A program made the translations under genes and the position numbers. 64,000 nucleotides of DNA, taken from NCBI RefSeq assembly GCF_000717055.1, contig NZ_JNXI01000003.1, forward strand, positions 434,001-498,000. Direction: 5' to 3'. Below, piece after piece: positions 17,193-25,147 of this stretch. Numbering within the stretch: the first letter of the stretch is position 1; every line of letters starts with the position of its first letter. The notes beneath the pieces were generated by a model. The model did not search any database, was not told the DNA's origin, and saw only the letters and a list, made by a program, of their open reading frames with translations. Source of the DNA: Streptomyces iakyrus. Lineage in GTDB: Bacteria; Actinomycetota; Actinomycetes; Streptomycetales; Streptomycetaceae.

Positions 17193-17256
17193 GGGTGGTC
17201 CTCCGGGGAATTTGTAGGCAGTGCACAGACACTAGCGGGACGACCAGCAGGTCAGT

Positions 17257-17274
17257 GTGTGGCAATACCCACAC
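17257..17274. promoter_or_regulatory. GTGTGG-N6-CCACAC inverted repeat in bioF-bioB divergent region
   Basis: A perfect 6-bp inverted repeat around CAATAC lies between the divergent biotin genes, 64 bp from bioF and 68 bp from bioB. It is a candidate operator for a biotin-responsive repressor. It does not match the BioQ or BirA sites I remember, so the assignment is only positional. Confidence 0.35.
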
Positions 17275-17342
17275 CTCGAAGCGACTCTCTTGTGCGAACT
17301 CTCCTTGGCCCCGGACGCCTCCTTAGGACAGGATCGGCTTCC

Positions 17343-18518
17343 ATGGACCTGCTGAACACGCTGGTGGACAAGGGGCTTCGGCGCGAGCTGCCGACCCGCG
17401 ACGAGGCACTGGCCGTCCTCGCGACGTCCGACGACGACCTGCTCGATGTGGTGGCCGCGGCCGGAAAGGTGCGCCGGCACTGGTTCGGACGGCGGGTGAA
17501 ACTGAACTATCTGGTCAACCTCAAGTCGGGCCTGTGCCCCGAGGACTGCTCGTACTGTTCGCAGCGGCTCGGCTCGACGGCCGGGATCCTGAAGTACACC
17601 TGGCTGAAGCCCGGCCAGGCGTCCGACGCGGCGGCGGCCGGTGTGGCCGGAGGGGCCAAGCGGGTGTGTCTGGTGGCGAGCGGACGCGGCCCGACGGACA
17701 AGGACGTGGACCGGGTCTCCGAGACGATCAAGGCGATCAAGGACAACAACGAGGGCGTCGAGGTGTGCGCCTGCCTCGGACTGCTCTCCGAGGGCCAGGC
17801 GGAGCGGCTGCGCGAGGCCGGGGCCGACGCCTACAACCACAACCTCAACACGTCCGAGGCGACGTACGGCGAGATCACCACCACGCACACCTACGAGGAC
17901 CGCGTCGACACCGTGCAGAAGGCGCACGCGGCCGGCCTGTCCGCCTGCTCCGGGCTGATCGCCGGTATGGGCGAGACGGACGAGGACCTGGTCGACGTCG
18001 TCTTCTCGCTGCGCGAGCTGGACCCGGACTCGGTTCCGGTGAACTTCCTGATCCCCTTCGAGGGCACCCCGCTCGGCAAGGAGTGGAACCTGACCCCGCA
18101 GCGGTGTCTCAGGATCCTGGCCATGACGCGGTTCGTCTGCCCCGACGTCGAGGTGCGGATCGCCGGCGGGCGCGAGGTCCATCTGCGCACGATGCAGCCG
18201 CTCGCCCTGCACCTGGCCAACTCCATCTTCCTCGGCGACTACCTCACCAGCGAGGGCCAGGCCGGCAAGGCCGACCTGGAGATGATCGCGGACGCCGGGT
18301 TCGAGGTGGAGGGCACCGACCAGGTGACACTGCCGGAGCACCGGGCGTCCGGAGGCTGCGGCGGTGGCGGCGAGGGCGGCGGGTGCGGCTCGCAGGAGAG
18401 CGGCGGGGTCTGTGGTTCCGCCGGTACGGCGGCTCCTGCCCGGGCCGACGAAGCGCGGACCGACCTGGTCGCCGTGCGCCGCCGGGGCGCCGGGACGGAC
18501 CTCGCTCCCAATGCCTGA
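17343..18518 (+). CDS. bioB: Biotin synthase
   Basis: This 391-residue radical SAM enzyme inserts sulfur into dethiobiotin. The radical SAM cluster motif is [10 protein letters not shown]. The second cluster ligands (C-L-V-A-S-G-R-G, the ACLGLL and YNHNLNTSE blocks, and R-I-A-G-G-R-E) are present. The enzyme proper ends near residue 332. It carries a Gly-rich tail with cysteines at 339, 348 and 357, evenly spaced by nine, then a polar Arg/Ala-rich end. The tail could bind metal or sulfur or be non-essential. The gene overlaps bioA by 8 nt. Confidence 0.97.
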   Translation: MDLLNTLVDKGLRRELPTRDEALAVLATSDDDLLDVVAAAGKVRRHWFGRRVKLNYLVNLKSGLCPEDCSYCSQRLGSTAGILKYTWLKPGQASDAAAAGVAGGAKRVCLVASGRGPTDKDVDRVSETIKAIKDNNEGVEVCACLGLLSEGQAERLREAGADAYNHNLNTSEATYGEITTTHTYEDRVDTVQKAHAAGLSACSGLIAGMGETDEDLVDVVFSLRELDPDSVPVNFLIPFEGTPLGKEWNLTPQRCLRILAMTRFVCPDVEVRIAGGREVHLRTMQPLALHLANSIFLGDYLTSEGQAGKADLEMIADAGFEVEGTDQVTLPEHRASGGCGGGGEGGGCGSQESGGVCGSAGTAAPARADEARTDLVAVRRRGAGTDLAPNA

Positions 18519-19791
18519 GCCGTCCGTGACCGAGCTGCTGGAGCTCGACCGGCGGCACGTGTGGCATCCGTACGGCCCGATGCCCGGGCGGCAGGAACCG
18601 CTCGTCGTGGAGTCGGCGAGCGGGGTGCGGCTGCGGCTCGCCGACGGCTCGGGGGAACTGGTCGACGGGATGTCGTCCTGGTGGTCGGCGATCCACGGCT
18701 ACAACCACCCGGTGCTCAACGAGGCCGCACACGAGCAGCTCGGGCGGATGAGCCACGTGATGTTCGGCGGGCTCACCCACGAGCCCGCCGTACGGCTGGC
18801 GAAGCTCCTTGTCGACATGTCGCCCGAGGGCCTGGAGCATGTGTTCCTCGCCGACTCGGGGTCGGTGTCGGTCGAGGTCGCGGTCAAGATGTGCCTCCAG
18901 TACTGGCGTTCGCTCGGCCGCCCCGGCAAGCAGCGGCTGCTGACGTGGCGCGGTGGCTACCACGGCGACACCTGGCAGCCCATGTCGGTCTGCGATCCCG
19001 AGGGCGGGATGCACGAGCTGTGGACCGGGGTGCTCCAGCGCCAGGTGTTCGCCGGTCCTCCCCCGGCGGAGTACGACGAGGCGTACGCCGAACAGCTGCG
19101 GTCGCTGATCGAGCGGCACGCCGGCGAACTGGCCGCGGTGATCGTCGAGCCGGTGGTGCAGGGCGCGGGCGGGATGCGCTTCCACTCCCCCGCGTATCTG
19201 CGGGTGCTGCGCGAGGCGTGCGACGCGCACGACGTGCTGCTGGTGTTCGACGAGATCGCGACGGGATTCGGCCGTACGGGCGCGATGTTCGCGGCGGAGC
19301 ACGCGGCCGTGACGCCGGACGTGATGTGCGTGGGCAAGGCGCTGACCGGCGGCTATATGACCATGGCGGCGACGCTGTGCACCGCGCGGGTGGCGGACGG
19401 CATCTCGCGCGGCGAGGTGCCGGTCCTCGCCCACGGCCCGACCTTCATGGGCAATCCGCTGGCGGCCGCGGTGGCCTGTGCCTCGATCGGGCTGCTGCTC
19501 GGTCAGGACTGGCTCGCGGAGGTCAAGCGGATCGAGACGGGCCTGCGGGACGGGCTCGCGGCGGCCTCGGGGCTGCCGGGCGTGAAGGACGTACGGGTGC
19601 TCGGCGCCATCGGGGTCGTGCAGCTGGACCACGCCGTGGACATGGCGGCGGCGACGGCGGCGGCCGTGCGCGAGGGCGTGTGGCTGCGGCCGTTCCGCGA
19701 TCTGATCTACACCATGCCGCCGTACGTCACGGGCGACGCGGACCTGGCGCGGATCGCGCGGGCCGTGTGCGCGGCGGCGCGGGAGGGATGA
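18511..19791 (+). CDS. bioA: Adenosylmethionine-8-amino-7-oxononanoate aminotransferase
   Basis: This 426-residue class III PLP aminotransferase makes 7,8-diaminopelargonate from KAPA, using SAM as amino donor. Hallmarks are [11 protein letters not shown] at the start, [16 protein letters not shown], the [15 protein letters not shown] block, [12 protein letters not shown] and the lysine of [12 protein letters not shown] 18511 overlaps the bioB stop (ATGCCTGA), so the genes are translationally coupled. An in-frame extension upstream runs inside bioB and is rejected. Confidence 0.97.
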   Translation: MPEPSVTELLELDRRHVWHPYGPMPGRQEPLVVESASGVRLRLADGSGELVDGMSSWWSAIHGYNHPVLNEAAHEQLGRMSHVMFGGLTHEPAVRLAKLLVDMSPEGLEHVFLADSGSVSVEVAVKMCLQYWRSLGRPGKQRLLTWRGGYHGDTWQPMSVCDPEGGMHELWTGVLQRQVFAGPPPAEYDEAYAEQLRSLIERHAGELAAVIVEPVVQGAGGMRFHSPAYLRVLREACDAHDVLLVFDEIATGFGRTGAMFAAEHAAVTPDVMCVGKALTGGYMTMAATLCTARVADGISRGEVPVLAHGPTFMGNPLAAAVACASIGLLLGQDWLAEVKRIETGLRDGLAAASGLPGVKDVRVLGAIGVVQLDHAVDMAAATAAAVREGVWLRPFRDLIYTMPPYVTGDADLARIARAVCAAAREG

Positions 19792-19792
19792 C

Positions 19793-20518
19793 ATGCCGGT
19801 ACTGGTGATCACGGGCACGGGCACGGAGGTCGGCAAGACGGTGGTGACCGCCGCCGTCGCCGCGACGGCGGGGGCCGCCGGCCGGTCGGTGGCCGTGCTG
19901 AAGGCCGCGCAGACGGGCGTGGGGCCCGGCGAGCCCGGGGACGCCGCCGAGGTGGCGCGCCTGGCGGGCCCGGTGACCACGGCGGAACTCGCCCGGTATC
20001 CCGAGCCGTTGGCGCCGGCCACGGCAGCGCGCCGGGCAGGCCGGACCCCGGTCCATCCGCACGAGGTCGCGGAGGCGGCGGCCAAGCTGGCCACCGAGCA
20101 CGACCTGGTGCTGGTCGAAGGGGCCGGCGGGCTGCTCGTCCGGTTCGACGCGGCCGGCGGCACTCTCGCGGACGCGGCACGGCTGCTGTCGGCGCCGGTG
20201 CTGGTGGTGGCCCCCGCGGGGCTCGGCACCCTGAACGCGACGGAGCTGACGGCACGTGAACTGCGCTCCCGGGGGCTGGACCTGGCCGGGATCGTGATCG
20301 GGAGCTGGCCCGACGCCCCGGACCTCGCCGCCCGCTGCAATCTGGCGGACCTGCCGGACGTAGCCGGGGCCCCACTGCTGGGCGCCGTCCCGGCCGGGTC
20401 GGGCGCCCTGGCCCCAGCCGCCTTCCGAGCGGCCGCACCACACTGGCTGGCGCCGCGGCTGGACGGCTCATGGGACGCGGAGGCGTTCCAGGTCCGGGAG
20501 GCTCCAGGGGCGTTCTGA
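19793..20518 (+). CDS. bioD: ATP-dependent dethiobiotin synthetase
   Basis: This 241-residue enzyme carboxylates diaminopelargonate to dethiobiotin. The P-loop G-T-G-T-E-V-G-K-T is at residues 8-16; K-A-A-Q-T-G and [10 protein letters not shown] are the substrate and metal motifs. It starts one base after the bioA stop. The C-terminal segment ([18 protein letters not shown]) is encoded by DNA that resembles the end of the downstream 178-bp repeats, so the last codons may derive from, or have seeded, that repeat array. This completes bioFBAD; the pimelate-forming genes (bioC/bioH or bioI) are not in the window. Confidence 0.96.
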   Translation: MPVLVITGTGTEVGKTVVTAAVAATAGAAGRSVAVLKAAQTGVGPGEPGDAAEVARLAGPVTTAELARYPEPLAPATAARRAGRTPVHPHEVAEAAAKLATEHDLVLVEGAGGLLVRFDAAGGTLADAARLLSAPVLVVAPAGLGTLNATELTARELRSRGLDLAGIVIGSWPDAPDLAARCNLADLPDVAGAPLLGAVPAGSGALAPAAFRAAAPHWLAPRLDGSWDAEAFQVREAPGAF

Positions 20519-20953
20519 CCGACCGGCGCGCGCGGTGAAGCCGGCGCGGCCGTGACCAGGAGCCGGCCCACCGCCCCGGATCCCACCGCCCGACGCCATC
20601 TGACGGACCCGCCGGCGGCGGCCGGGGCGCCGTCCCGGCCGGTGTCGGGCGCCCCGGAGGCCTTCCGGGTGCGGGACGCTCCCGGGTGTTCCGAGCATCC
20701 GGCGGGCGTGCGGTGAAACCGGCGCGGCCGTGACCAGGAGCCGGCCCACCGCCCCGGATCCCACCGCCCGACGCCATCTGACGGACCCGCCGACGGCGGC
20801 CGGGGCGCCGTCCCGGCCGGTGTCGCGCCCCGGAGGCCTTCCGGGTGCGGGACGCTCCCGGGTGTTCCGAGCATCCGGCGGGCGCGCCTTGAAACCGGTG
20901 CGGACGTGATCGCGTGTTGAACTACGAACGTGATCACCTCTGAAGGGACCACC
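20519..20953. repeat. Tandem ~178-bp direct repeats between bioD and beta-lactamase gene
   Basis: Unit A starts at 20535 (GTGAAGCCGGCGCGG) and unit B at 20713, period 178. A truncated third copy starts at 20889, period 176 owing to a 2-nt loss. Units A and B are nearly identical, differing at only a few positions. The last 60 bp of bioD (20480-20540) resemble the 3' third of each unit, with a spacing of 177. An upstream bioD stretch (20381-20430) resembles the middle of the unit. I see no gene in this 435-bp gap. The bla promoter must lie near its right end, where ACGTGATC occurs twice (20904 and 20928). Confidence 0.85.
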
Positions 20954-21853
20954 GTGAACGCGAATACCCCACGCCCGTCCCGCCGTACGGCCCTCGCGCT
21001 GGGCACGGCCGCCGCCCTCGCGCTGGGCGGTGGCACCGCCCACGCCTTACCCGCCACCGGCGGCGTCACCGCGCGGCTGCGGGAACTGGAGCAGGAGCAC
21101 ACCGCACGGCTGGGCGTCTACGCCCGCAACATGCGCACGGGCCGGACGGTGACGTACCGGGCCGACGAGCGGTTCCCCATGGCCTCGGTGTTCAAGACGC
21201 TCGCGGCCGCCGCCGTGCTGCGCGACCTCGACCGCGACGGCGAGTTCCTGGCCCGGCGCGTGCACTACACGCAGGAGTACGTCACCAAGTCGGGCTACTC
21301 CCCCGTCACCGAGGACCACGTCGCGACCGGCATGACCGTCGGCGAACTGTGCGACGCCACCATCCGCTTCAGCGACAACACCGCGGGCAACCTGCTGCTC
21401 AAGGAACTGGGCGGGCCGACCGCGATCACGCGCTTCGCCCGCTCGATCGGTGACCGGGTCACCCGGCTGGACCGCTGGGAGCCCGAACTCAACTCCGCGG
21501 AGCCGTGGCGCGTGACCGACACGACGACCCCGCGCGCCATCGGCCTGACCTACGCCCGGCTCGTGCTCGGCTCCGCCCTGGAGCGAAGGGACCGCGCGCG
21601 GCTCACGGACTGGCTGCTGCGCAACACCACGAGCCTTGAGAGGTTCCGCAAGGGTCTGCCGGCCGACTGGCTGCTCGCCGACAAGACGGGCGGCGGGCGG
21701 TACGGCGGCAACAACGACGTGGGCATCACCTGGCCGCCGGACGGCCCGCCGATCGTGATGTCGGTGCTGACCACGCAGCCGGAGGAGGACGCCCCGGCCG
21801 ACAACCCGCTGGTGGCCGGCGCCGCGGCCCTGCTGGCGGCGGAACTCGCCTAG
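20954..21853 (+). CDS. Class A beta-lactamase with TTA codon
   Basis: This 299-residue exported serine beta-lactamase carries a twin-arginine signal (PRPSRRTALALG..., cleavage near residue 31). The active-site S-x-x-K is Ser78-V-F-Lys81. The S-D-N loop, the general base glutamate in E-P-E-L-N and the K-T-G motif (DKTGGG) are all intact, so an active penicillinase is expected. Codon 32 (21047-21049) is TTA, which makes expression bldA-dependent. GTG 20954 has GAAGGGA 5 nt upstream. An in-frame ATG at 20930 lacks such a site. No AmpR/BlaI gene adjoins it. Confidence 0.95.
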   Translation: MNANTPRPSRRTALALGTAAALALGGGTAHALPATGGVTARLRELEQEHTARLGVYARNMRTGRTVTYRADERFPMASVFKTLAAAAVLRDLDRDGEFLARRVHYTQEYVTKSGYSPVTEDHVATGMTVGELCDATIRFSDNTAGNLLLKELGGPTAITRFARSIGDRVTRLDRWEPELNSAEPWRVTDTTTPRAIGLTYARLVLGSALERRDRARLTDWLLRNTTSLERFRKGLPADWLLADKTGGGRYGGNNDVGITWPPDGPPIVMSVLTTQPEEDAPADNPLVAGAAALLAAELA

Positions 21854-21854
21854 C

Positions 21855-22787
21855 GTGGCGGCCGGCGGCAGGTCGTTCGACACCTGGCTGGTGAGCGGCG
21901 CGCTCGGGGTCGCCGGTCTGCTCGCCCTGCACTCCGCCGTGCCCAACGGCATCGGGCGGCTGGGGAGCCTGCTGGAGACCTTCCTGCCGTGGCTGGGGGC
22001 GGCCGTTCCCGTGCTCGCCTGCGCCGCCCTCGTCCTGCGGTCGTGGGCGGGGCTGCTCGCCTGCCTGGCACCCGGGACCGTATGGCTCTGGATGTTCGGT
22101 GGCGTGTGGTTCTCCTCGCCCCCGGGCCCGTACAACCTGACCGTCGTCCAGCACAACGTGGCCGACGACAACGCCGACCCCGCCGGTACCGCCCGGGCCC
22201 TCCTCGCCACCCGCGCCGGCCTGATCGCCGTGGAGGAGCTGACGCCCGCCGCACGGCCCGTCTACCAGCGCGTCCTGGACGCCTCCCACCCGCATCGGGC
22301 CGTCCACGGCACGGTCGGGCTCTGGTCGGCGTATCCGCTGTCGGACGTGCGGCCGGTGGACATCCGGCCGGAGGGCTTCCCGGAGAGCTGGCGGCGGGCT
22401 CTGCGGGCCACGGTGTCCGCGCCCGGCGGCAGGATCGCGGTGTACGTGGTCCATCTGCCGTCCGTGCGCCTGGGCCCGACGGGGCTCGCCTCGGCGGCCC
22501 GTGACGAGAGCGCGACCCTGCTCGGGGCCCGGATCGCCGCCGACCCGGCCGGCCGGTTGCTGGTGGTGGGCGACCTCAACGGCACGGTCCAGGACCGCGG
22601 CCTTTCCCCGCTCACCTCCCGGCTGCACGCTCCGCCCTCGGGGTTCGCGTTCAGCTGGCCGGCCGGCCTGCCGGTGGCGAGGATCGACCAGGTGCTGGCG
22701 CGCGGGGCCGAGGTGACGGACGTGTCGGCACTGGAGGCGACCGGCAGCGACCACCTCCCGGTGCTGGGCCGCGTACTCCTGCGGTAG
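21855..22787 (+). CDS. Membrane-anchored endonuclease/exonuclease/phosphatase-family protein
   Basis: The protein has 310 residues with three hydrophobic N-terminal segments (about 10-85), then an extracytoplasmic EEP catalytic domain. Motifs are V-V-Q-H-N-V, V-E-E-L, V-V-G-D-L-N-G-T and the terminal G-S-D-H-L-P-V, which give the metal ligands and general-acid histidine of the DNase I/sphingomyelinase superfamily. The start GTG 21855 lies one base after the beta-lactamase stop, so the two genes are probably cotranscribed. The substrate (lipid phosphodiester, nucleic acid or other) is unknown. Confidence 0.85.
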   Translation: MAAGGRSFDTWLVSGALGVAGLLALHSAVPNGIGRLGSLLETFLPWLGAAVPVLACAALVLRSWAGLLACLAPGTVWLWMFGGVWFSSPPGPYNLTVVQHNVADDNADPAGTARALLATRAGLIAVEELTPAARPVYQRVLDASHPHRAVHGTVGLWSAYPLSDVRPVDIRPEGFPESWRRALRATVSAPGGRIAVYVVHLPSVRLGPTGLASAARDESATLLGARIAADPAGRLLVVGDLNGTVQDRGLSPLTSRLHAPPSGFAFSWPAGLPVARIDQVLARGAEVTDVSALEATGSDHLPVLGRVLLR

Positions 22788-22856
22788 CCGGCAGGGGTGC
22801 GCAGGGCCCATCGCGGGGAGAATCCGGGTGAAGCCGGCCTCACAGGGAGGTTTTCG

Positions 22857-23531
22857 ATGCCGCTCCGCTCCGGCAAGGTGCCCCGGGACGCCGTGCACCA
22901 TCCGCTGTTCGCCCGCTGCTACGCCCGGGCCAGTGTGGCCGCCGAGACCCGGATGGGCATGGGCCCGATCCGCGAAAGACTCCTCGGCGGGCTGTCCGGG
23001 CGGGTGATCGAGATCGGCGCGGGCAACGGGCTGAACTTCGCGCACTACCCGGGCACCGTCGCGGAGGTCGTCGCCCTAGAACCGGAGCGGCGGCTGCGGC
23101 ACCTGGCCGTGGAGGCCGCGCTGCGCGCCGAGGTGCCGGTGGACGTCGTGCCGGGTGCGGCCGAGGCACTGCCGGTCAAGAGCGAGGGATTCGACGCGGC
23201 GGTGGTGTCGCTGGTGCTGTGCAGCGTGCGGGACGTGCCCCGGGCGCTCGGGGAACTGCGGCGGGTGCTGCGGCCGGGCGGCGAGGTGCGGTTCTTCGAG
23301 CACGGCCGGGGCGGCGGCCGGGCGATGGGTTTCACGCAGCACGCGCTGGACCGGACGGTGTGGCCGCTGGTGAGCGGGGGCTGCCATGTGGCGCGGGAGC
23401 CGGTCCGGGCGCTGCGGGACGCCGGGTTCGAGCTCGGCCCCTACCGGCGGGTGCTCATGCCCGAACAGGGGCCGACGCTGCCCACCTCGTACTGCGTGCT
23501 CGGCACGGCATGGCGCCCTGCCGAAGGGTGA
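22857..23531 (+). CDS. SAM-dependent methyltransferase (class I)
   Basis: The protein has 224 residues. Motif I is V-I-E-I-G-A-G-N-G-L-N-F; the acidic end of strand 2 is in A-L-E-P-E; a DAAVVSLVLCSV segment and L-R-P-G-G-E-V post-motif III complete a Methyltransf_11 fold. It resembles UbiE/phospholipid N-methyltransferase-like proteins but carries no signature for a given acceptor. ATG 22857 with GGGAGG upstream is chosen over the frame opening at 22797. Its stop is two bases from that of the convergent toxin-like gene. Confidence 0.85.
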   Translation: MPLRSGKVPRDAVHHPLFARCYARASVAAETRMGMGPIRERLLGGLSGRVIEIGAGNGLNFAHYPGTVAEVVALEPERRLRHLAVEAALRAEVPVDVVPGAAEALPVKSEGFDAAVVSLVLCSVRDVPRALGELRRVLRPGGEVRFFEHGRGGGRAMGFTQHALDRTVWPLVSGGCHVAREPVRALRDAGFELGPYRRVLMPEQGPTLPTSYCVLGTAWRPAEG

Positions 23532-23532
23532 G

Positions 23533-23907
23533 TCACAGGCTCCACCGGCGCAGCTCCCGCTCGATGTCCCGGACGGACGCCTCGCCGCTCTTCACCAGCC
23601 GGGCCAGGTCGCGGACCTGCTCGGGCGAGGTGACCACCTTGACACCGCTGGCGACGAGGTAGGCGTAGGCGACGGCGGAGGCGAACAGGGCATTGGAGCG
23701 CTCCAGCGCGGGGACGTGCAGCAGGAGCTGGAGCAGGGCGGCGGCCCGGGCGTACGGGCTGTCGTAGACGGGGACGTCGAACACGGTGGCCCGGTGGCGA
23801 GCGACGGCGGCGACGAGCGCTCCCCAGTCGGTGACCTGGGGGTCTCCGGGGGTCTTCTGCTCGGCGAGCATCAGCAGCCAGGCGAGGTCGATCTCGAGGT
23901 TGTCCAA
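23533..23907 (-). CDS. Fic-like toxin of a predicted toxin-antitoxin pair
   Basis: This 124-residue protein matches, from memory, the short Streptomyces proteins annotated as the Fic-family toxin of a toxin-antitoxin system (M-D-N-L-E-I-D-L-A-W-L-L at the start, ending E-L-R-R-W-S-L). In place of the canonical HPFxxGN(G/K)R Fic loop it has H64-V-P-A-L-E-R-S-N72, with histidine and asparagine kept at a longer spacing, so AMP/phosphate transfer is not assured. The start is TTG 23907, four bases after the stop of the upstream antitoxin gene. It may have evolved past the classical mechanism. Confidence 0.72.
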   Translation of the reverse strand: MDNLEIDLAWLLMLAEQKTPGDPQVTDWGALVAAVARHRATVFDVPVYDSPYARAAALLQLLLHVPALERSNALFASAVAYAYLVASGVKVVTSPEQVRDLARLVKSGEASVRDIERELRRWSL

Positions 23908-23911
23908 CGGT

Positions 23912-24187
23912 TCAGCGGCGACCTTCGCGCGCGCCCTCGCGATCCTCGCCCGCCCTCGGCTTCGCTCGAGCGGGGGCAGCCCCTTCGAACTCCTCGGCGA
24001 AGACGGACTCGTACTGCTTCATGAAGTCGGCGGCGGCCTCCACGAAGGTGTGGCCCACCTCGCCGGTGTCCTGCTTGACCAGTTCCTCGATGTAGCGGTT
24101 GACGCTCATCCCGCGGGCCAGGGCGCGTTCACGGGCGGCGCGGGCGGTGCCCTCGTCGACGCGCACGTTCAGCTGGGTCTTCGCCAT
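23912..24187 (-). CDS. Ribbon-helix-helix antitoxin
   Basis: This 91-residue protein opens MAKTQLNVRVDEGTARAARERALARGMSVNRYIEELV, a ribbon-helix-helix DNA-binding domain. The C-terminal half (D-F-M-K-Q-Y-E-S-V-F-A-E-E-F) is acidic and then Arg-rich, a likely toxin-binding region. It lies directly upstream of the Fic-like gene, with the usual order antitoxin then toxin, and should autorepress the pair. A weak promoter precedes it. The last residues (ARAKPRAGEDREGAREGRR) are compositionally biased. Confidence 0.82.
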   Translation of the reverse strand: MAKTQLNVRVDEGTARAARERALARGMSVNRYIEELVKQDTGEVGHTFVEAAADFMKQYESVFAEEFEGAAPARAKPRAGEDREGAREGRR

Positions 24188-24321
24188 ACCTCGAAGCTAG
24201 CGCCCAGGTGCTAGCACCGGCAAGGGCGAGTCCGACCCGCGGAGGATACCGAGTGTGGGCCGGGTCACATTACCCTCGGGCAGAGCCAGGAGGTCCTGAC
24301 GTCCACCCCGAGGAGGCGGCC

Positions 24322-25143
24322 TTGTCCACACCTGCTGCGGAGCACGCTCCCGGCCTCGCGCCGGCCGACGGGATCGCGGCCCGGGCCCGCGGTCTGACCA
24401 AGGCGTACGGCTCGGGCGAGACGGCCGTGCTCGCGCTCGACTCGGTGGACGTGGACGTCGTCCGGGGCAGGTTCACCGCCGTGATGGGCCCCTCCGGCTC
24501 CGGGAAGTCCACGCTGATGCACTGTCTGGCCGGGCTCGACACCGTCTCGGCCGGTCAGGTGTGGCTCGGCGACACGGAGATCACGGGGCTGAGGGAGCGG
24601 GAGCTGACGCAACTGCGCCGCGACCGGATCGGGTTCATGTTCCAGTCGTTCAACCTCATCCCGACCCTGAACGCCCGGGAGAACATCACCCTGCCCATGG
24701 ACATCGCGGGCCGGAAGCCCGACGAGGCGTGGCTGGACCGGGTGATCGACACGCTGGGCCTGCGGGACCGGCTCGGGCACCGGCCGTCGCAGCTCTCAGG
24801 CGGGCAGCAGCAACGGGTGGCCTGCGCCCGGGCGCTGGCCTCCCGGCCCGAGCTGATCTTCGCGGACGAGCCGACCGGCAACCTCGACTCGCGCGCCGGC
24901 CTGGAGGTGCTCGGCTTCCTGCGCGAGGCGGTGGACGAGCTCGGGCAGACCGTCGTCATGGTCACCCACGACCCGGGGGCGGCCGCCCACTCGGACCTGG
25001 TGCTCTTCCTCGGGGACGGCCGGATCGTCGACGAGATGCGGCGCCCCACGGCGGAGGCGGTCCTGGAGCGGATGAAGAGGTTCGACGTGGTCCGCACCCG
25101 CTCCGAGGACGCCGGCGCCCCGGTGTCGTCCGAGGAGAACTGA
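24322..25143 (+). CDS. ABC transporter ATPase (MacB/LolD type)
   Basis: The 273-residue ATPase has Walker A G-P-S-G-S-G-K-S, signature L-S-G-G-Q-Q-Q-R, Walker B L-I-F-A-D-E-P-T and the H-loop V-T-H-D. The N-terminus A-R-G-L-T-K-A-Y-G-S-G-E-T-A-V-L-A-L is typical of the FtsE/MacB/LolD group that drives FtsX-type permeases. Start TTG 24322 has GAGGAGG 5 nt upstream. An in-frame start at 24208 lacks this. The permease gene begins 4 nt downstream, giving a two-gene exporter operon. Substrate unknown. Confidence 0.94.
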   Translation: MSTPAAEHAPGLAPADGIAARARGLTKAYGSGETAVLALDSVDVDVVRGRFTAVMGPSGSGKSTLMHCLAGLDTVSAGQVWLGDTEITGLRERELTQLRRDRIGFMFQSFNLIPTLNARENITLPMDIAGRKPDEAWLDRVIDTLGLRDRLGHRPSQLSGGQQQRVACARALASRPELIFADEPTGNLDSRAGLEVLGFLREAVDELGQTVVMVTHDPGAAAHSDLVLFLGDGRIVDEMRRPTAEAVLERMKRFDVVRTRSEDAGAPVSSEEN

Positions 25144-25147
25144 GCCC

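Noticed and set aside
17193..17342. Canonical BioQ or BirA operator.
   Set aside because: I could not match the consensus sites I recall; only a 6-bp inverted repeat is present.
20535..20912. CRISPR array.
   Set aside because: The period is about 178 bp, with no short repeats separated by unique spacers and no cas genes.
18244..21102. A 952-codon minus-strand open frame across bioA-bioD and the repeat array.
   Set aside because: It opposes well-supported bio genes, has biased composition from the GC-rich third positions of the real genes, and its apparent internal peptide repeats arise from the tandem DNA repeats.
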